DNA from: Immundisolibacter cernigliae | Lineage (GTDB): Bacteria; Pseudomonadota; Gammaproteobacteria; Immundisolibacterales; Immundisolibacteraceae | NCBI RefSeq assembly: GCF_001697225.1 | Contig: NZ_CP014671.1 | Span: 3,179,538 to 3,243,537, forward strand | Length of the DNA: 64,000 bases | Reading direction: 5' to 3' | Part shown: piece by piece, positions 31,523-40,266 of the stretch | Layout of the letters: each line of letters starts with the position of its first letter | Numbering within the stretch: position 1 is the stretch's first letter | The notes under the pieces: generated by a model | Seen by the model: the letters and a program-made list of their open reading frames with translations, nothing else | What the model was told of the DNA's origin: nothing | Databases searched by the model: none | Position numbers and translations under genes: made by a program

Positions 31523-32424
31523 CGTACGTCGCGGTCGGCGCCTTCGTGCTGCTGCTCGGGGCCGCGCTGATCGGCCTCGGGCTGTGGCTCGGCTCGGGGC
31601 GGGAAGCCGGCGAGTTTCGCTTCTACTATGCCTATACCAAAGACTCGGTTGCATCGCTGAGTCCGTCTTCGCGCGTGACGTATCGGGGCGTCGAGGTGGG
31701 TCGGGTGGAGGCCGTCGAGCTGGATCCGGCTGATTCCACGCAGGTGCGGCTGACCTTCAAGATCCGTCGCGATGTACCCATCAAGACGGACACCGTGGCG
31801 ACCCTCGCCGTGCAGGGCCTGACCGGTCTGGGCTCGGTCGAACTCAGCGGCGGCAGTCCGGACGCGCCGCTGCTCGAGCACACCAAGGGCAGCGACTATC
31901 CGGTGATTCAAATGCAGCCCTCCCTCATGACACGTCTGGATACCGCGCTCACGCTTGCCATGAGCACGCTGGAACAGGCAAGTCACCGCCTGCTGGTGAT
32001 CCTCAACGACGACAACGCCCAGGCCATCGGCGCCATTCTGGCCAACACGAAGCACATCACCGGTGCGCTGGCCGGACAGAGTGACCGACTGGACCGCACC
32101 CTGGGCGATCTGGAACGGCTGGCCAAGTCGGGTGCCCAGGCTGGTGAAACGCTGGCGCCGCGCATCGAGCAGGTGCTGCGGCAGACCGAACAGCTGCTGG
32201 CGACCCTGCGCAGCACCGGCGAGCAGGTTGGCACCACCGCCCGCGACAGTCGCCGTCAGCTCGAATACACCGGCGGTGTGCTGTTGCCCCAGGTCGAACG
32301 TGCGGTGGATGAGCTCGGTTCCGCCGCCGGCAGCCTGCGCGAACTGGGTGATCGGCTCAGCGCCAATCCGCAGATGTTGCTGCTTGGCCCGCCGCAGCGC
32401 GAGCCCGGCCCGGGGGAACGATGA
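31507..32424 (+). CDS. MCE-domain (MlaD family) lipid-transport protein
   Basis: A 305-residue protein with an N-terminal membrane anchor (residues 5-30) followed by a single MCE domain (about 38-115; KDSVASLSPSSRVTYRGVEV, VATLAVQGLTGLGSVELSGG) and a long helical C-terminal region (150-290) that probably forms a periplasmic tunnel or shaft. It is the periplasmic substrate-handling subunit of the Mla-like transporter. It overlaps its neighbours on both sides (16 and 4 bases). Confidence 0.9.
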   Translation: MQARVAYVAVGAFVLLLGAALIGLGLWLGSGREAGEFRFYYAYTKDSVASLSPSSRVTYRGVEVGRVEAVELDPADSTQVRLTFKIRRDVPIKTDTVATLAVQGLTGLGSVELSGGSPDAPLLEHTKGSDYPVIQMQPSLMTRLDTALTLAMSTLEQASHRLLVILNDDNAQAIGAILANTKHITGALAGQSDRLDRTLGDLERLAKSGAQAGETLAPRIEQVLRQTEQLLATLRSTGEQVGTTARDSRRQLEYTGGVLLPQVERAVDELGSAAGSLRELGDRLSANPQMLLLGPPQREPGPGER

Positions 32425-33014
32425 AGCATCTGATCGCCGCCGCGCTGTTGTCGCTGCTGGCCGCCTGTTCGCTGCCGCTGACGGCGCCCCAGGCGGACAT
32501 CACGCATACCCTTGCGCTGCCCGCGCAGGCGAGCATCCCGTTGGCCATACCGGTGGGCAGTACCATCCAGGTGGCCACGCCGACCGCGGCGCCCGGTTAT
32601 GACACCGCGGCCATGGCGTACCGACCGTCTGCGCACGAGCTGCGCTACTTCGCCCGCCAGCGATGGATCGACCGGCCGGCACGCCTGTTCGGGCAGGCGC
32701 TGATGGATGGCTTCTCGGCCGGCGGCGCGCGGGTGCTGGCACCGGGCAGCGGCGTGCGTGCCGACTACCGCCTGCTCAGCGAACTGCTGCAACTGGAACA
32801 GGACTTCACGCGCCAGCCAAGCCGGATCCTGCTGTCCGTACGACTGCAGCTGGTGGACGTGGGCAAAAGGCGCGTGCTGGGCAGCCGCACGCTGCGGCTG
32901 GAGCAAGCCGCCGCCAGCGACGATCCGGCCGGTGGCGTCGCCGCTGCCAATGCGCTTGTGCAGCGCGCGGTGGTCGAAAGCGCCGGCTTTTGCCGGGAAC
33001 TGCTCGGCAACTGA
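32421..33014 (+). CDS. ABC-type transport auxiliary lipoprotein (PqiC/YmbA-like)
   Basis: A 197-residue lipoprotein with lipobox LAAC near residue 16 and a domain with PVGSTIQVATPTAAPGYDT, AMAYRPSAHELRYFARQRWIDRP and DYRLLSELLQLEQDF, as in the ABC_trans_aux/PqiC family. It is expected on the outer membrane as docking partner of the MCE protein. It is the last gene of the four-gene transporter unit and overlaps the MCE gene by 4 bases. Confidence 0.85.
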   Translation: MKHLIAAALLSLLAACSLPLTAPQADITHTLALPAQASIPLAIPVGSTIQVATPTAAPGYDTAAMAYRPSAHELRYFARQRWIDRPARLFGQALMDGFSAGGARVLAPGSGVRADYRLLSELLQLEQDFTRQPSRILLSVRLQLVDVGKRRVLGSRTLRLEQAAASDDPAGGVAAANALVQRAVVESAGFCRELLGN

Positions 33015-33022
33015 AGGTTGTC

Positions 33023-33733
33023 TCACAAACCCTGCAGGTAGCCCGGCCCCAGAAGGCGCATCTGGTTGAGCACCCAGCGCTGGCGCTGGCGCAGATAGTC
33101 CGACGGGGCGTCCACCCGCAGCAGGGATGGCGACGGCAGCGCTGCCGCCAGCAGGGCGGCTTCATGGCGGGTCAAGGCCGCCGCGGGTTTGTTGAAGTAG
33201 GTTTGCGCGGCGGCTTCTACGCCAAACACGCTGCCGCCGAACTGGGCCACGTTCAGGTACACCTCCAGAATCCGCTGCTTGGGCCACAGCAGTTCCAGCA
33301 GGCCGGTGAAGTACAGCTCGATGCCCTTGCGCAGCAAGGTCTGGCTGCGCCACAGGAACAGGTTCTTGGCCGTCTGCTGGGTGATGGTGCTGGCCCCGCG
33401 CGGGCGGTTGCGATACTGGTTGTCGCGAATCGCCTGCCGGATGCCGGTCAGGTCCAGGCCATGGTGCTCGCGAAAGCGCTGGTCCTCGGCCGCCACCACG
33501 GCCAGCGCCATGACCGGCGCGATGCCTTCGTAATCCACCCATCGGTACGGGTAGGGGTAAAAGCCGTACCCGGCGCGCAGGGCTGCAATGCGGTTTTGCA
33601 GGATGAACGAGGTGGACGGCGGCGGCAGCCAGCGCAGCACCAGCACTGCCCCGACAGTCACCGCCAGCAAGATCAGCAGCGCGTAACGCAGTGCCCGCAG
33701 CAGTCCGCGCAGCGCGCGCGCTGCGCGGTTCAC
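33023..33733 (-). CDS. mtgA: Monofunctional biosynthetic peptidoglycan transglycosylase
   Basis: A 236-residue GT51 protein with an N-terminal membrane helix (about 15-38) and the glycosyltransferase motifs AAEDQRFREHHGLDL (catalytic Glu), GASTITQQTAKNLFLW and KQRILEVYLNVAQFG. It polymerises lipid II into glycan strands. The start is GTG at 33733, overlapping the stop of the upstream membrane protein gene; the longer in-frame extension to 34120 runs through that gene. Confidence 0.94.
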   Translation of the reverse strand: MNRAARALRGLLRALRYALLILLAVTVGAVLVLRWLPPPSTSFILQNRIAALRAGYGFYPYPYRWVDYEGIAPVMALAVVAAEDQRFREHHGLDLTGIRQAIRDNQYRNRPRGASTITQQTAKNLFLWRSQTLLRKGIELYFTGLLELLWPKQRILEVYLNVAQFGGSVFGVEAAAQTYFNKPAAALTRHEAALLAAALPSPSLLRVDAPSDYLRQRQRWVLNQMRLLGPGYLQGL

Positions 33734-34191
33734 AGCCAGCGGCGCACCCGTGCGCAGTAGTCTGCGTATTCCTGGCCGAAGCGCCAGCGCAGGTGCTCCT
33801 CCTCGCGTGCGACGACCAGCCGCTGCATGACCGGCAGCACCCACAGCAGCATCAGCAGCACCCAGGTGCTGCTGGCGAGCAGGCCGACGCCGACCAGCAG
33901 CACGGTCAGGCTGAGGTAGATCGGGTTGCGGCTGAAGCGAAACGGGCCTGTTTCGACCAGATTGCTGGCCGCCCGGTGCGGATTGATGGTGGTCTGGTGG
34001 CGCCGCAGCTCGCGCAGGCACAGCCCAAACAGCGCCACGGCCAGCGCGATCAGAACCACGCCGCTCCAGAATCGCAGTGCGCCACCCGGCAGCGGCCACG
34101 GCAGGGGACGCTCCAGCCACAGGCCAAGGCCGATGGCGACGGCATACAGAATCGGCGGTGGTAGGGGTACGCGCGGGGTTTCGGCGCTCAT
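33730..34191 (-). CDS. Isoprenylcysteine carboxyl methyltransferase-like membrane protein
   Basis: A 153-residue protein with about four membrane segments and the ICMT/phospholipid-methyltransferase signature GPFRFSRNPIYLSLTVLL followed by EEEHLRWRFGQEYADYCARVRRWL, which binds S-adenosylmethionine in this superfamily. The methyl acceptor in bacteria is unknown for most members. It starts inside the stop of the oxidoreductase gene (ATGA at 34188-34191) and its own stop overlaps mtgA, so the three are probably one transcript. Confidence 0.87.
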   Translation of the reverse strand: MSAETPRVPLPPPILYAVAIGLGLWLERPLPWPLPGGALRFWSGVVLIALAVALFGLCLRELRRHQTTINPHRAASNLVETGPFRFSRNPIYLSLTVLLVGVGLLASSTWVLLMLLWVLPVMQRLVVAREEEHLRWRFGQEYADYCARVRRWL

Positions 34192-35171
34192 TTCGTGTCC
34201 TCCGGAATCAGCAGCACCTTGCCGGTGGTGCGGCGCGCGCCAAGGTCGGCGATGGCCTGCGGCGCGTCGCGTAGAGGGCGGCGCTCGGACACCAGCGGCG
34301 CGATGGCGCCCTGTCGCCACAGCTCGAACAGGGTGGCCATTTGCACTGCCGCGGCCGGCCGATTGCGGCGGCGCCAGGCGCCCCAGATCACGCCCAGCGC
34401 CGACAGATCCTTCAGCAGCAGCCGGTTGGCCGGGATTTCCGGAATCGCTCCGGCGGCAAAGCCCACGATCAGCAGCCGGCCGCCAAAGGCCAGCAGGCGC
34501 AGCGCCTGGCCGGTGTAGTCGCCACCGACCGGGTCGAGCACGGCATCCACGCCGCGGCCGTCGGTGGCCGCCTTGACCTGTTCGGCCCAGGTCGGCTCGC
34601 GATAGTCGACGGCCTGCTCGGCGCCGTGCTCAAGGCACAACGCACACTTGTCCGGCCCACCGGCGGCGGCCAACACGCGCAGGCCCAGCGCACGCCCCAG
34701 TTGCACGGTGGCCAGTCCGACACCACCGGCCGCTGCCAGCACCAGCAGGGTCTCGCCGGCCTGCAGGCGGCCACGCTCCAGCAGGGCATGGTGAGCGGTG
34801 CCGTAGACCACGGGCAGCGCAGCGGCATCGACCAGATCGACGGCGTCCGGCACCCGGTACAGGTCGCCGGCATCGACGCAGGCGTACTCGGCGAAGGCGC
34901 CATGGCCGACCAGCCCGCACACGCGATCGCCGACCGTGAGCGCGGCATCCGTGCCCACGGCGTCCACGGTGCCGGACAGTTCGACGCCGGGCGCGAACGG
35001 CAGGGGCGGGCGTTCCTGGTAGCGCCCGCCGATCATCAGCGTGTCCAGAAAGTTGAGCGCTGCGGCGGCGATCTTGATGCGCACCTGCCCGGGGCCCGGC
35101 TCGGGCAGTGGCAGGTCGGTCCACTGCATCTGTTCGGGCGTGCACCAGTCGCGGACCAGCCAGGCGTTCAT
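34188..35171 (-). CDS. NADPH:quinone oxidoreductase family protein (zinc-free MDR)
   Basis: A 327-residue MDR protein with a GroES-like N-terminus (LPEPGPGQVRIKIAAAALNF, FAPGVELSGTVDAVG) and Rossmann motif LAAAGGVGLATVQLGRALG (AAxGGVG of quinone reductases), then NRLLLKDLSALGVIWGAW. It probably reduces quinones or enoyl compounds with NADPH. The ATG at 35171 gives MNAWLVRDW; 32 further in-frame codons upstream lack similarity. Confidence 0.85.
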   Translation of the reverse strand: MNAWLVRDWCTPEQMQWTDLPLPEPGPGQVRIKIAAAALNFLDTLMIGGRYQERPPLPFAPGVELSGTVDAVGTDAALTVGDRVCGLVGHGAFAEYACVDAGDLYRVPDAVDLVDAAALPVVYGTAHHALLERGRLQAGETLLVLAAAGGVGLATVQLGRALGLRVLAAAGGPDKCALCLEHGAEQAVDYREPTWAEQVKAATDGRGVDAVLDPVGGDYTGQALRLLAFGGRLLIVGFAAGAIPEIPANRLLLKDLSALGVIWGAWRRRNRPAAAVQMATLFELWRQGAIAPLVSERRPLRDAPQAIADLGARRTTGKVLLIPEDTK

Positions 35172-35214
35172 CGCGTTCGTATCCTCGGGCAGGGGGTGGC
35201 GAGGATTTTCCTCG

Positions 35215-38200
35215 TCAGACGGGCGGCGGCGCAGCGGGTGACGATCGGACCCTGAAGCAGGCCGCATACAGCGTCGGGACGAACAGCACGGTCAGCATCG
35301 TGGCCACCAGCAGGCCACCCATCATGGCATAGGCCATCGGTCCCCAGAAAGGATCGGTCAGCAACGGAACCAGCGCCAGGATGGCGGCAGCGGCGGTCAC
35401 CACGATGGGCCGAAACCGGCGTACGGTCGATTCAATGACCGCCTCGTGGCGGCTCAGGCCGGCCGCCACGTCCTGGCGGATCTGATCCACCAGGATCACC
35501 GTGTTGCGCATGGTGATGCCGGCGAGCGCCAACACCCCCAGCTGCGCCACCAGGCCCAGCGGCAGGTCCGCCAACCACAGCGTGACCAGCACGCCGATCA
35601 GGCCCAGCGGCGCCGAGGCCAGCACCAGCAGCGTCAGGCCCAGGTGCTGCAACTGCATCATCAGCAGCGTGACGATGGCGACGGCAATGATCGGCATGAC
35701 GGCGCCGATGGCCTCATCCACCTCGGCGCTGAGCTCGCCGATGCCGCCAATCTCGAGGTGATAGCCCAGCGGCAGGCGCTGGCGTATGGCATCGAGCCGC
35801 TCCCGCAGCTGGGCGTCCACGTCCAGCGGTTGCACGTACCAGGGCAGGTCGGCATACACCATGATGGCCGGCATGCGGTTGTAGTGGCTCACCACGCCTT
35901 CCTCCACCGCCGGCTGAAGGTGCGCCAGCTGGCCAAGGGGCAGGCTGCTGCCGTCGGCAAGCGGCACCGGTACGTTGGGCAGGTAGCCCAGGCGCGTGCG
36001 CTCGTCCTCGGTCAGGCGCAGCACCACGTCGATGGTCTCGTCGCCGTCGCGCAGCTGGGTCACCGGCCGCCCCGACAGCAGCATGTCGAGCGACTCGCCC
36101 AGGCGCTGCGCGGACAGTCCCAGCGCCGTCAGGCGCGCCTGGTCCAGATCCAGCCGCACCGTGCTGACCGGCCCGCGCCAGCTGTAATGGACGCCGCTGG
36201 TCTGCGGGTGATCGTGCATGACGGCGCGGACCTGCGCGGCGAACTCGCGCAGCGTGTGCCGGTCCGGCCCGGTGATGCGGTATTCGATCGAGGACGGCGC
36301 CGGCATGCCGAACGGAAACACGTTCACCCGCGCCCGGGCCTGCGGCAGATCGCGGGCGATGCGCGTTCGCAGCGCCTCGCGCAGGCGGTCGCGCGTTGGC
36401 CGGTCGGTGGTCTGGATGTAGGTCTTGATGACATTGTGGGCCGGCAGCTCGATCCACAGGTCCGTGAAGATGCGCGGCGTGTCCGAACCGATGTAGCTCA
36501 CCCAGCTGTGCACGCCCGCTTCGCCTTTGAGCAGGCGGTCGATGTCCTTGGCCAGCGCCTCGTTGGCGGCGAACGAGCTGCCTTCCGGCAGCCAGGTTTC
36601 GACGATCAGGTCCGGCCGGTCGGTGAGCGGAAAGAACTGTTTCTCGACCTGCCTTCCGGCCACGGCGGCCAGGCCCACGAGCAGCGCCACCGTTGCCACC
36701 ATCCACCCGGGGCGGTTGACGCAGGCGCGCACCAGGTCGCGCAGGCGCCTGTAGAAGGGCGTGTCGTACACCTCGTCGTGATGCCCCACCTGCGCCGGCA
36801 GCATGCGGTAGGCAAGGTAGGGCGTGAACAGCACCGACACCAGCCAGGACACCAGCAAGGCCACCGCAATCACGCCGTAGAGGCCGAACATGAACTCGCG
36901 CAGCGCCGTTTTTGCCAGCGCGATCGGCATGAAGCCGGCGATCGTGACCAGTGTGCCGGTCAGCATCGGCAGCGAGGTGCTGGTGTAGGCAGCGCTGGCG
37001 GCGTGGAAGCGGTCCAGGCCCTGACGCATCTTCACCTGCATCATCTCGACGATGATGATGGCGTCGTCCACCAGCAGGCCGAGCGAGATGATCAGCGCGC
37101 CCAGCGAGATGCGCTGCAGGTCGATGTCCATCACCTTCATGGCCATGAAGGTCGCGCCCAGCACCAGCGGAAAGGCGGTGGCCACCACCAGGCCCGACCG
37201 CCAGCCCAGCGTGGCGTAGCTGACCAGCAGCACGATGCCGACGGCCACCGCCAGCTTGAACAGGAACTTGTCGAGCGTGTGCGTGACCACCTGCGGCTCG
37301 TCGGCGACCAGCGTGGCCTGCACGCCCACCGTCAGGCCGGCCTGCAGGCGCCCCATCAGCGCCACCACGTCGCGGCGCAGATCGACCACATTGCCGCCGG
37401 CAGCCATCGAGATGGCGAGTCCCACCGCCGGATGGCCGTTCACGCGCATGAGCTGTTCTGCCGGATACTGGTATCCGGCGCTGATTTCGGCCAGATCGCC
37501 CACCGTCAGCAGCCGGCCATCGGCGGCCGGAACCGGCACCCGGCGCACGTCTTCCACGCTGCCGAACTGGCCGCCCAGGCGCAGGCGCAGGCGATCGGTG
37601 GTGTTCTCGATATGGCCGGCCGCCTGCATGGCGTTGTGGCCGGCGATGGCCTCGGTCAGCGCCAGTGGGCTCACACGCAGATTGCCCAGCCGTGCCGTCG
37701 ACAGGTTCAGGTACACCCGCTGCGGCTGGGCACCGATCAGGACCACTTTCTCGACGATCGGCAGGCGCAGCAGCTCCTCGCGCAGCCAGTCGGCCTGATC
37801 CTTCAGCTCCGCATAGCTGAACTCGTCGCCCCAGATGCCATACACCAGCGGGTAGACGTCGCCGAACTCGTCGTTGAAATACGGGCCCTGCACGCCCGGC
37901 GGCAGGGTGTCGCGGATGTCGCCGACCTTCTTGCGCACCTGGTACCAGATGTCTGGCACCTTGGTCTTCGGATCGGTCAGGCTGTTTTCGAGGTTGACCC
38001 AGATCCATGCCTCGCCGGGCTTCGATGTGCTGATCAGACTGTCCAGATACGGCGTGTCCTGCAGCTTGCGCTCGATCTTGTCGACCACCTGCTGCTCGAT
38101 CTGCTCGGCACTGGCGCCGGGCCAGAACACGCGTATCGGCATGGCGCGCATGGTCCAGTTCGGCATGTCGGTCTGCCCCAGGCCAAAAAATGCCACCGCG

Positions 38201-38283
38201 CCCCCCAGCAGGAGCAGACCGATCAGGTAGACCGTCAGGGCAGGGCGGCGCAGACCCCATTCAGCCAGGTTGTAGCGGGACAT
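35215..38283 (-). CDS. RND family efflux permease
   Basis: A 1,022-residue AcrB/MexB-superfamily pump: membrane helix at 12-32, large periplasmic loops, proton-relay aspartates in LGLLVDDAIIIVEMMQV, and a second half with SAPLGLIGVLVTLWLADLP and LAGITMRNTVILVDQI. The N-terminus (MPNWTMRAMPIRVFWPGAS) is of the AcrB-like drug/solvent type, not the CusA metal type. It exports hydrophobic compounds from inner membrane or periplasm. The adaptor is directly upstream (8-base gap); no outer-membrane channel gene is present. Confidence 0.93.
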   Translation of the reverse strand: MSRYNLAEWGLRRPALTVYLIGLLLLGGAVAFFGLGQTDMPNWTMRAMPIRVFWPGASAEQIEQQVVDKIERKLQDTPYLDSLISTSKPGEAWIWVNLENSLTDPKTKVPDIWYQVRKKVGDIRDTLPPGVQGPYFNDEFGDVYPLVYGIWGDEFSYAELKDQADWLREELLRLPIVEKVVLIGAQPQRVYLNLSTARLGNLRVSPLALTEAIAGHNAMQAAGHIENTTDRLRLRLGGQFGSVEDVRRVPVPAADGRLLTVGDLAEISAGYQYPAEQLMRVNGHPAVGLAISMAAGGNVVDLRRDVVALMGRLQAGLTVGVQATLVADEPQVVTHTLDKFLFKLAVAVGIVLLVSYATLGWRSGLVVATAFPLVLGATFMAMKVMDIDLQRISLGALIISLGLLVDDAIIIVEMMQVKMRQGLDRFHAASAAYTSTSLPMLTGTLVTIAGFMPIALAKTALREFMFGLYGVIAVALLVSWLVSVLFTPYLAYRMLPAQVGHHDEVYDTPFYRRLRDLVRACVNRPGWMVATVALLVGLAAVAGRQVEKQFFPLTDRPDLIVETWLPEGSSFAANEALAKDIDRLLKGEAGVHSWVSYIGSDTPRIFTDLWIELPAHNVIKTYIQTTDRPTRDRLREALRTRIARDLPQARARVNVFPFGMPAPSSIEYRITGPDRHTLREFAAQVRAVMHDHPQTSGVHYSWRGPVSTVRLDLDQARLTALGLSAQRLGESLDMLLSGRPVTQLRDGDETIDVVLRLTEDERTRLGYLPNVPVPLADGSSLPLGQLAHLQPAVEEGVVSHYNRMPAIMVYADLPWYVQPLDVDAQLRERLDAIRQRLPLGYHLEIGGIGELSAEVDEAIGAVMPIIAVAIVTLLMMQLQHLGLTLLVLASAPLGLIGVLVTLWLADLPLGLVAQLGVLALAGITMRNTVILVDQIRQDVAAGLSRHEAVIESTVRRFRPIVVTAAAAILALVPLLTDPFWGPMAYAMMGGLLVATMLTVLFVPTLYAACFRVRSSPAAPPPV

Positions 38284-38291
38284 GCGGCCGC

Positions 38292-39368
38292 TCAGGGCAG
38301 GCTGACGGCCTGTCCGTCGCGCAGATCGTGCACGCCGGCAGTCACCACCCAGTCACCGGCGCCAAGGCCGTCGGCGATGGAGACCCGATCGCCCTGCACC
38401 GGGCCGAGTGTCACCGGGCGCAGCCGGACCGCCCCGTTGGTGTCGACCACCCACACCGCCGGCTGGCCGTCATCACGCTTGAGCACGGCAGCGGACGGAA
38501 TGGCCGGCAGCGCGACCGGCCCAGCAAATGCGACAGTGGCGCTGCTGCCAAGGCCGGGCGGCGGGCCATCGGTAACCGGCAGCGTGGTGCGCACGCGGTA
38601 GGTGCGGCTGCCGTCGGCGGCCTGCGGCGCGATTTCCCGCACCTTCGCCGTGAGCGGATGATCCGGCTGCGTCCACAGCGTGACCTGAACGGTGTCCGGC
38701 AACCCGGCGCGCTGGTGTTCGGGCAGGTCGAAGACCGCCTCGATCTGCCCGGCCTGCGCAAGGCTGAAGGCCGGCTGGCCGGCGCTCACCACCTGGCCGG
38801 CTTCGATCATGCGGGCGGTGATGACGCCCGCGGTCGGCGCCGTCAGCGCAGCGTAGGCCAGATCCCGACGGGCCAGTTGCAGCTGCGCGGTCAGTGCCGC
38901 GACCTGCGCCGCGGCAGCCTGGTCCCGGTAAGTGGCGCGGTCAAAATCGGCCTGGCTGACGAAGCCCTTGGGTCGCAACTCATTGGCCCGGCGCAGCGCT
39001 GCCCCGGCGTCCCCGCGCTCGGCGCGACTGGCGCTCAGGCGGGCGCTCAGCTCGCGCACGCGCAGGCGAAGATCGGTGCTATCGATACGGGCCAGCACGG
39101 CGCCTGCCGCGACCGTGTCACCGACTTCGGCCTGGCGGGCGCTGACCCGGCCGCTGACCTGAAACGCCAACACCGTCTCGTGCCGGGCTTCGATACGGGC
39201 CGCGTAGCGTTGCTGGGCCGCGAACTCACCCGCTGCCGGCACCTGCACGGCGCGCACCGGACGCGGCGGCGGGAGTTCCGCTGGTTGCCGTGAACAGCCG
39301 GCGAGCGGCAGACCTGCAGCCAACATCCCGGCGCCAACAATCCGTCGAAGAGCCGTAATAAAAGTCAT
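38292..39368 (-). CDS. RND efflux periplasmic adaptor (membrane fusion) lipoprotein
   Basis: A 358-residue MFP with lipobox LAGC (Cys25), a lipoyl half-motif (VLAFQVSGRVSARQAEVGDTVAAG), a helical hairpin (about 100-165), the second half-motif (APTAGVITARMIEAGQVVSAG) and beta-barrel/membrane-proximal domains. It joins the RND pump to an outer-membrane channel. The ATG at 39368 is chosen; an in-frame ATG at 39386 would add six residues. Confidence 0.9.
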   Translation of the reverse strand: MTFITALRRIVGAGMLAAGLPLAGCSRQPAELPPPRPVRAVQVPAAGEFAAQQRYAARIEARHETVLAFQVSGRVSARQAEVGDTVAAGAVLARIDSTDLRLRVRELSARLSASRAERGDAGAALRRANELRPKGFVSQADFDRATYRDQAAAAQVAALTAQLQLARRDLAYAALTAPTAGVITARMIEAGQVVSAGQPAFSLAQAGQIEAVFDLPEHQRAGLPDTVQVTLWTQPDHPLTAKVREIAPQAADGSRTYRVRTTLPVTDGPPPGLGSSATVAFAGPVALPAIPSAAVLKRDDGQPAVWVVDTNGAVRLRPVTLGPVQGDRVSIADGLGAGDWVVTAGVHDLRDGQAVSLP

Positions 39369-39582
39369 GCTGACCGCGCGGTCCATTGCGAGGGGGCGGT
39401 AGGGTAGCACTGCCGATTGAACCGCCGAACGCGCCAGCCGTGGCCGCTGCGCCGGCACGGTACGCATGCGCCGGCGAGAGAAAAAAGCCATGAACGCCAT
39501 GAACGCCGGCGGCGCGCCTTGTGCAGGCGGCTGCGCGCGCGTAAGGTGCCGGCCACCGTGCGCTGTGAGGAGGGAGTCGCTG

Positions 39583-40152
39583 TTGGATATCCGCTTTTTG
39601 CGTTCCTTTCTTGCCAATCCACTGCGCATGGGGTCGGCATTTCCCAGCAGTCCGGCATTGGCCGGCCAGATCACCGACCCGATCAACTTTGCCCGCGCCC
39701 GGGTGATCGTGGAACTCGGACCGGGCACGGGTGCCTTCACGCGTCTTCTGGCACAGCGGGCTCACCCGGCGTGCCGAGTTCTGGCGCTGGAGCTTGATAC
39801 CGAGCTGGCGGCTTACGTGGCTACCCGCTACCCGCGCGTCGAGGTGATCAACGCCGCCGCACAGTGCCTGCCCGAGGTGCTTGCCGAGCGCGGCATACCG
39901 CAGGTCGATGCGGTGGTCTGCGGGTTGCCGTTTGCCAATTTCAGCGCCGCGCACCAGGCCTCGGTCGTCAACGCCGTGCGCGCGGCACTGCGGCCGGGCG
40001 GGTCGTTTGTGTCCTACAGCTTCGTGCATGCACAGGTGCTGCCGACCAGTCGTCGTTTCCGGCGCAGTCTGCAGGATCTGTTCGGGCATCTGGACATTCA
40101 TCCGGTGTTCCTGAACGCGCCGCCGGCGTTGGTCTACAGTTGTGTTGCGTGA
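39583..40152 (+). CDS. SAM-dependent methyltransferase (phospholipid N-methyltransferase-like)
   Basis: A 189-residue class I methyltransferase. Motif I is VIVELGPGTGAFTRLL, motif II LALELD, and the VDAVVCGLPFANF segment matches the NPPY-like post-I region. The N-terminus FLRSFLANPLRMGSAFPSS is typical of PmtA-like phospholipid methyltransferases. I chose a TTG start at 39583 because AGGAGGGAG lies just ahead and the 39 extra codons to an ATG at 39466 are Arg/Cys-rich and unrelated. Lipid substrate is inferred. Confidence 0.75.
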   Translation: MDIRFLRSFLANPLRMGSAFPSSPALAGQITDPINFARARVIVELGPGTGAFTRLLAQRAHPACRVLALELDTELAAYVATRYPRVEVINAAAQCLPEVLAERGIPQVDAVVCGLPFANFSAAHQASVVNAVRAALRPGGSFVSYSFVHAQVLPTSRRFRRSLQDLFGHLDIHPVFLNAPPALVYSCVA

Positions 40153-40266
40153 CATGGCGTTCGCTCGCGCCTGACGCGATGGTTGCCAATCCGGCGTCGG
40201 CTCAGGCAATTTAACGGACAGTCGTTTGTACCGCGGTAGCGCGGTTCGTTCACGGAGGAACGCGGC

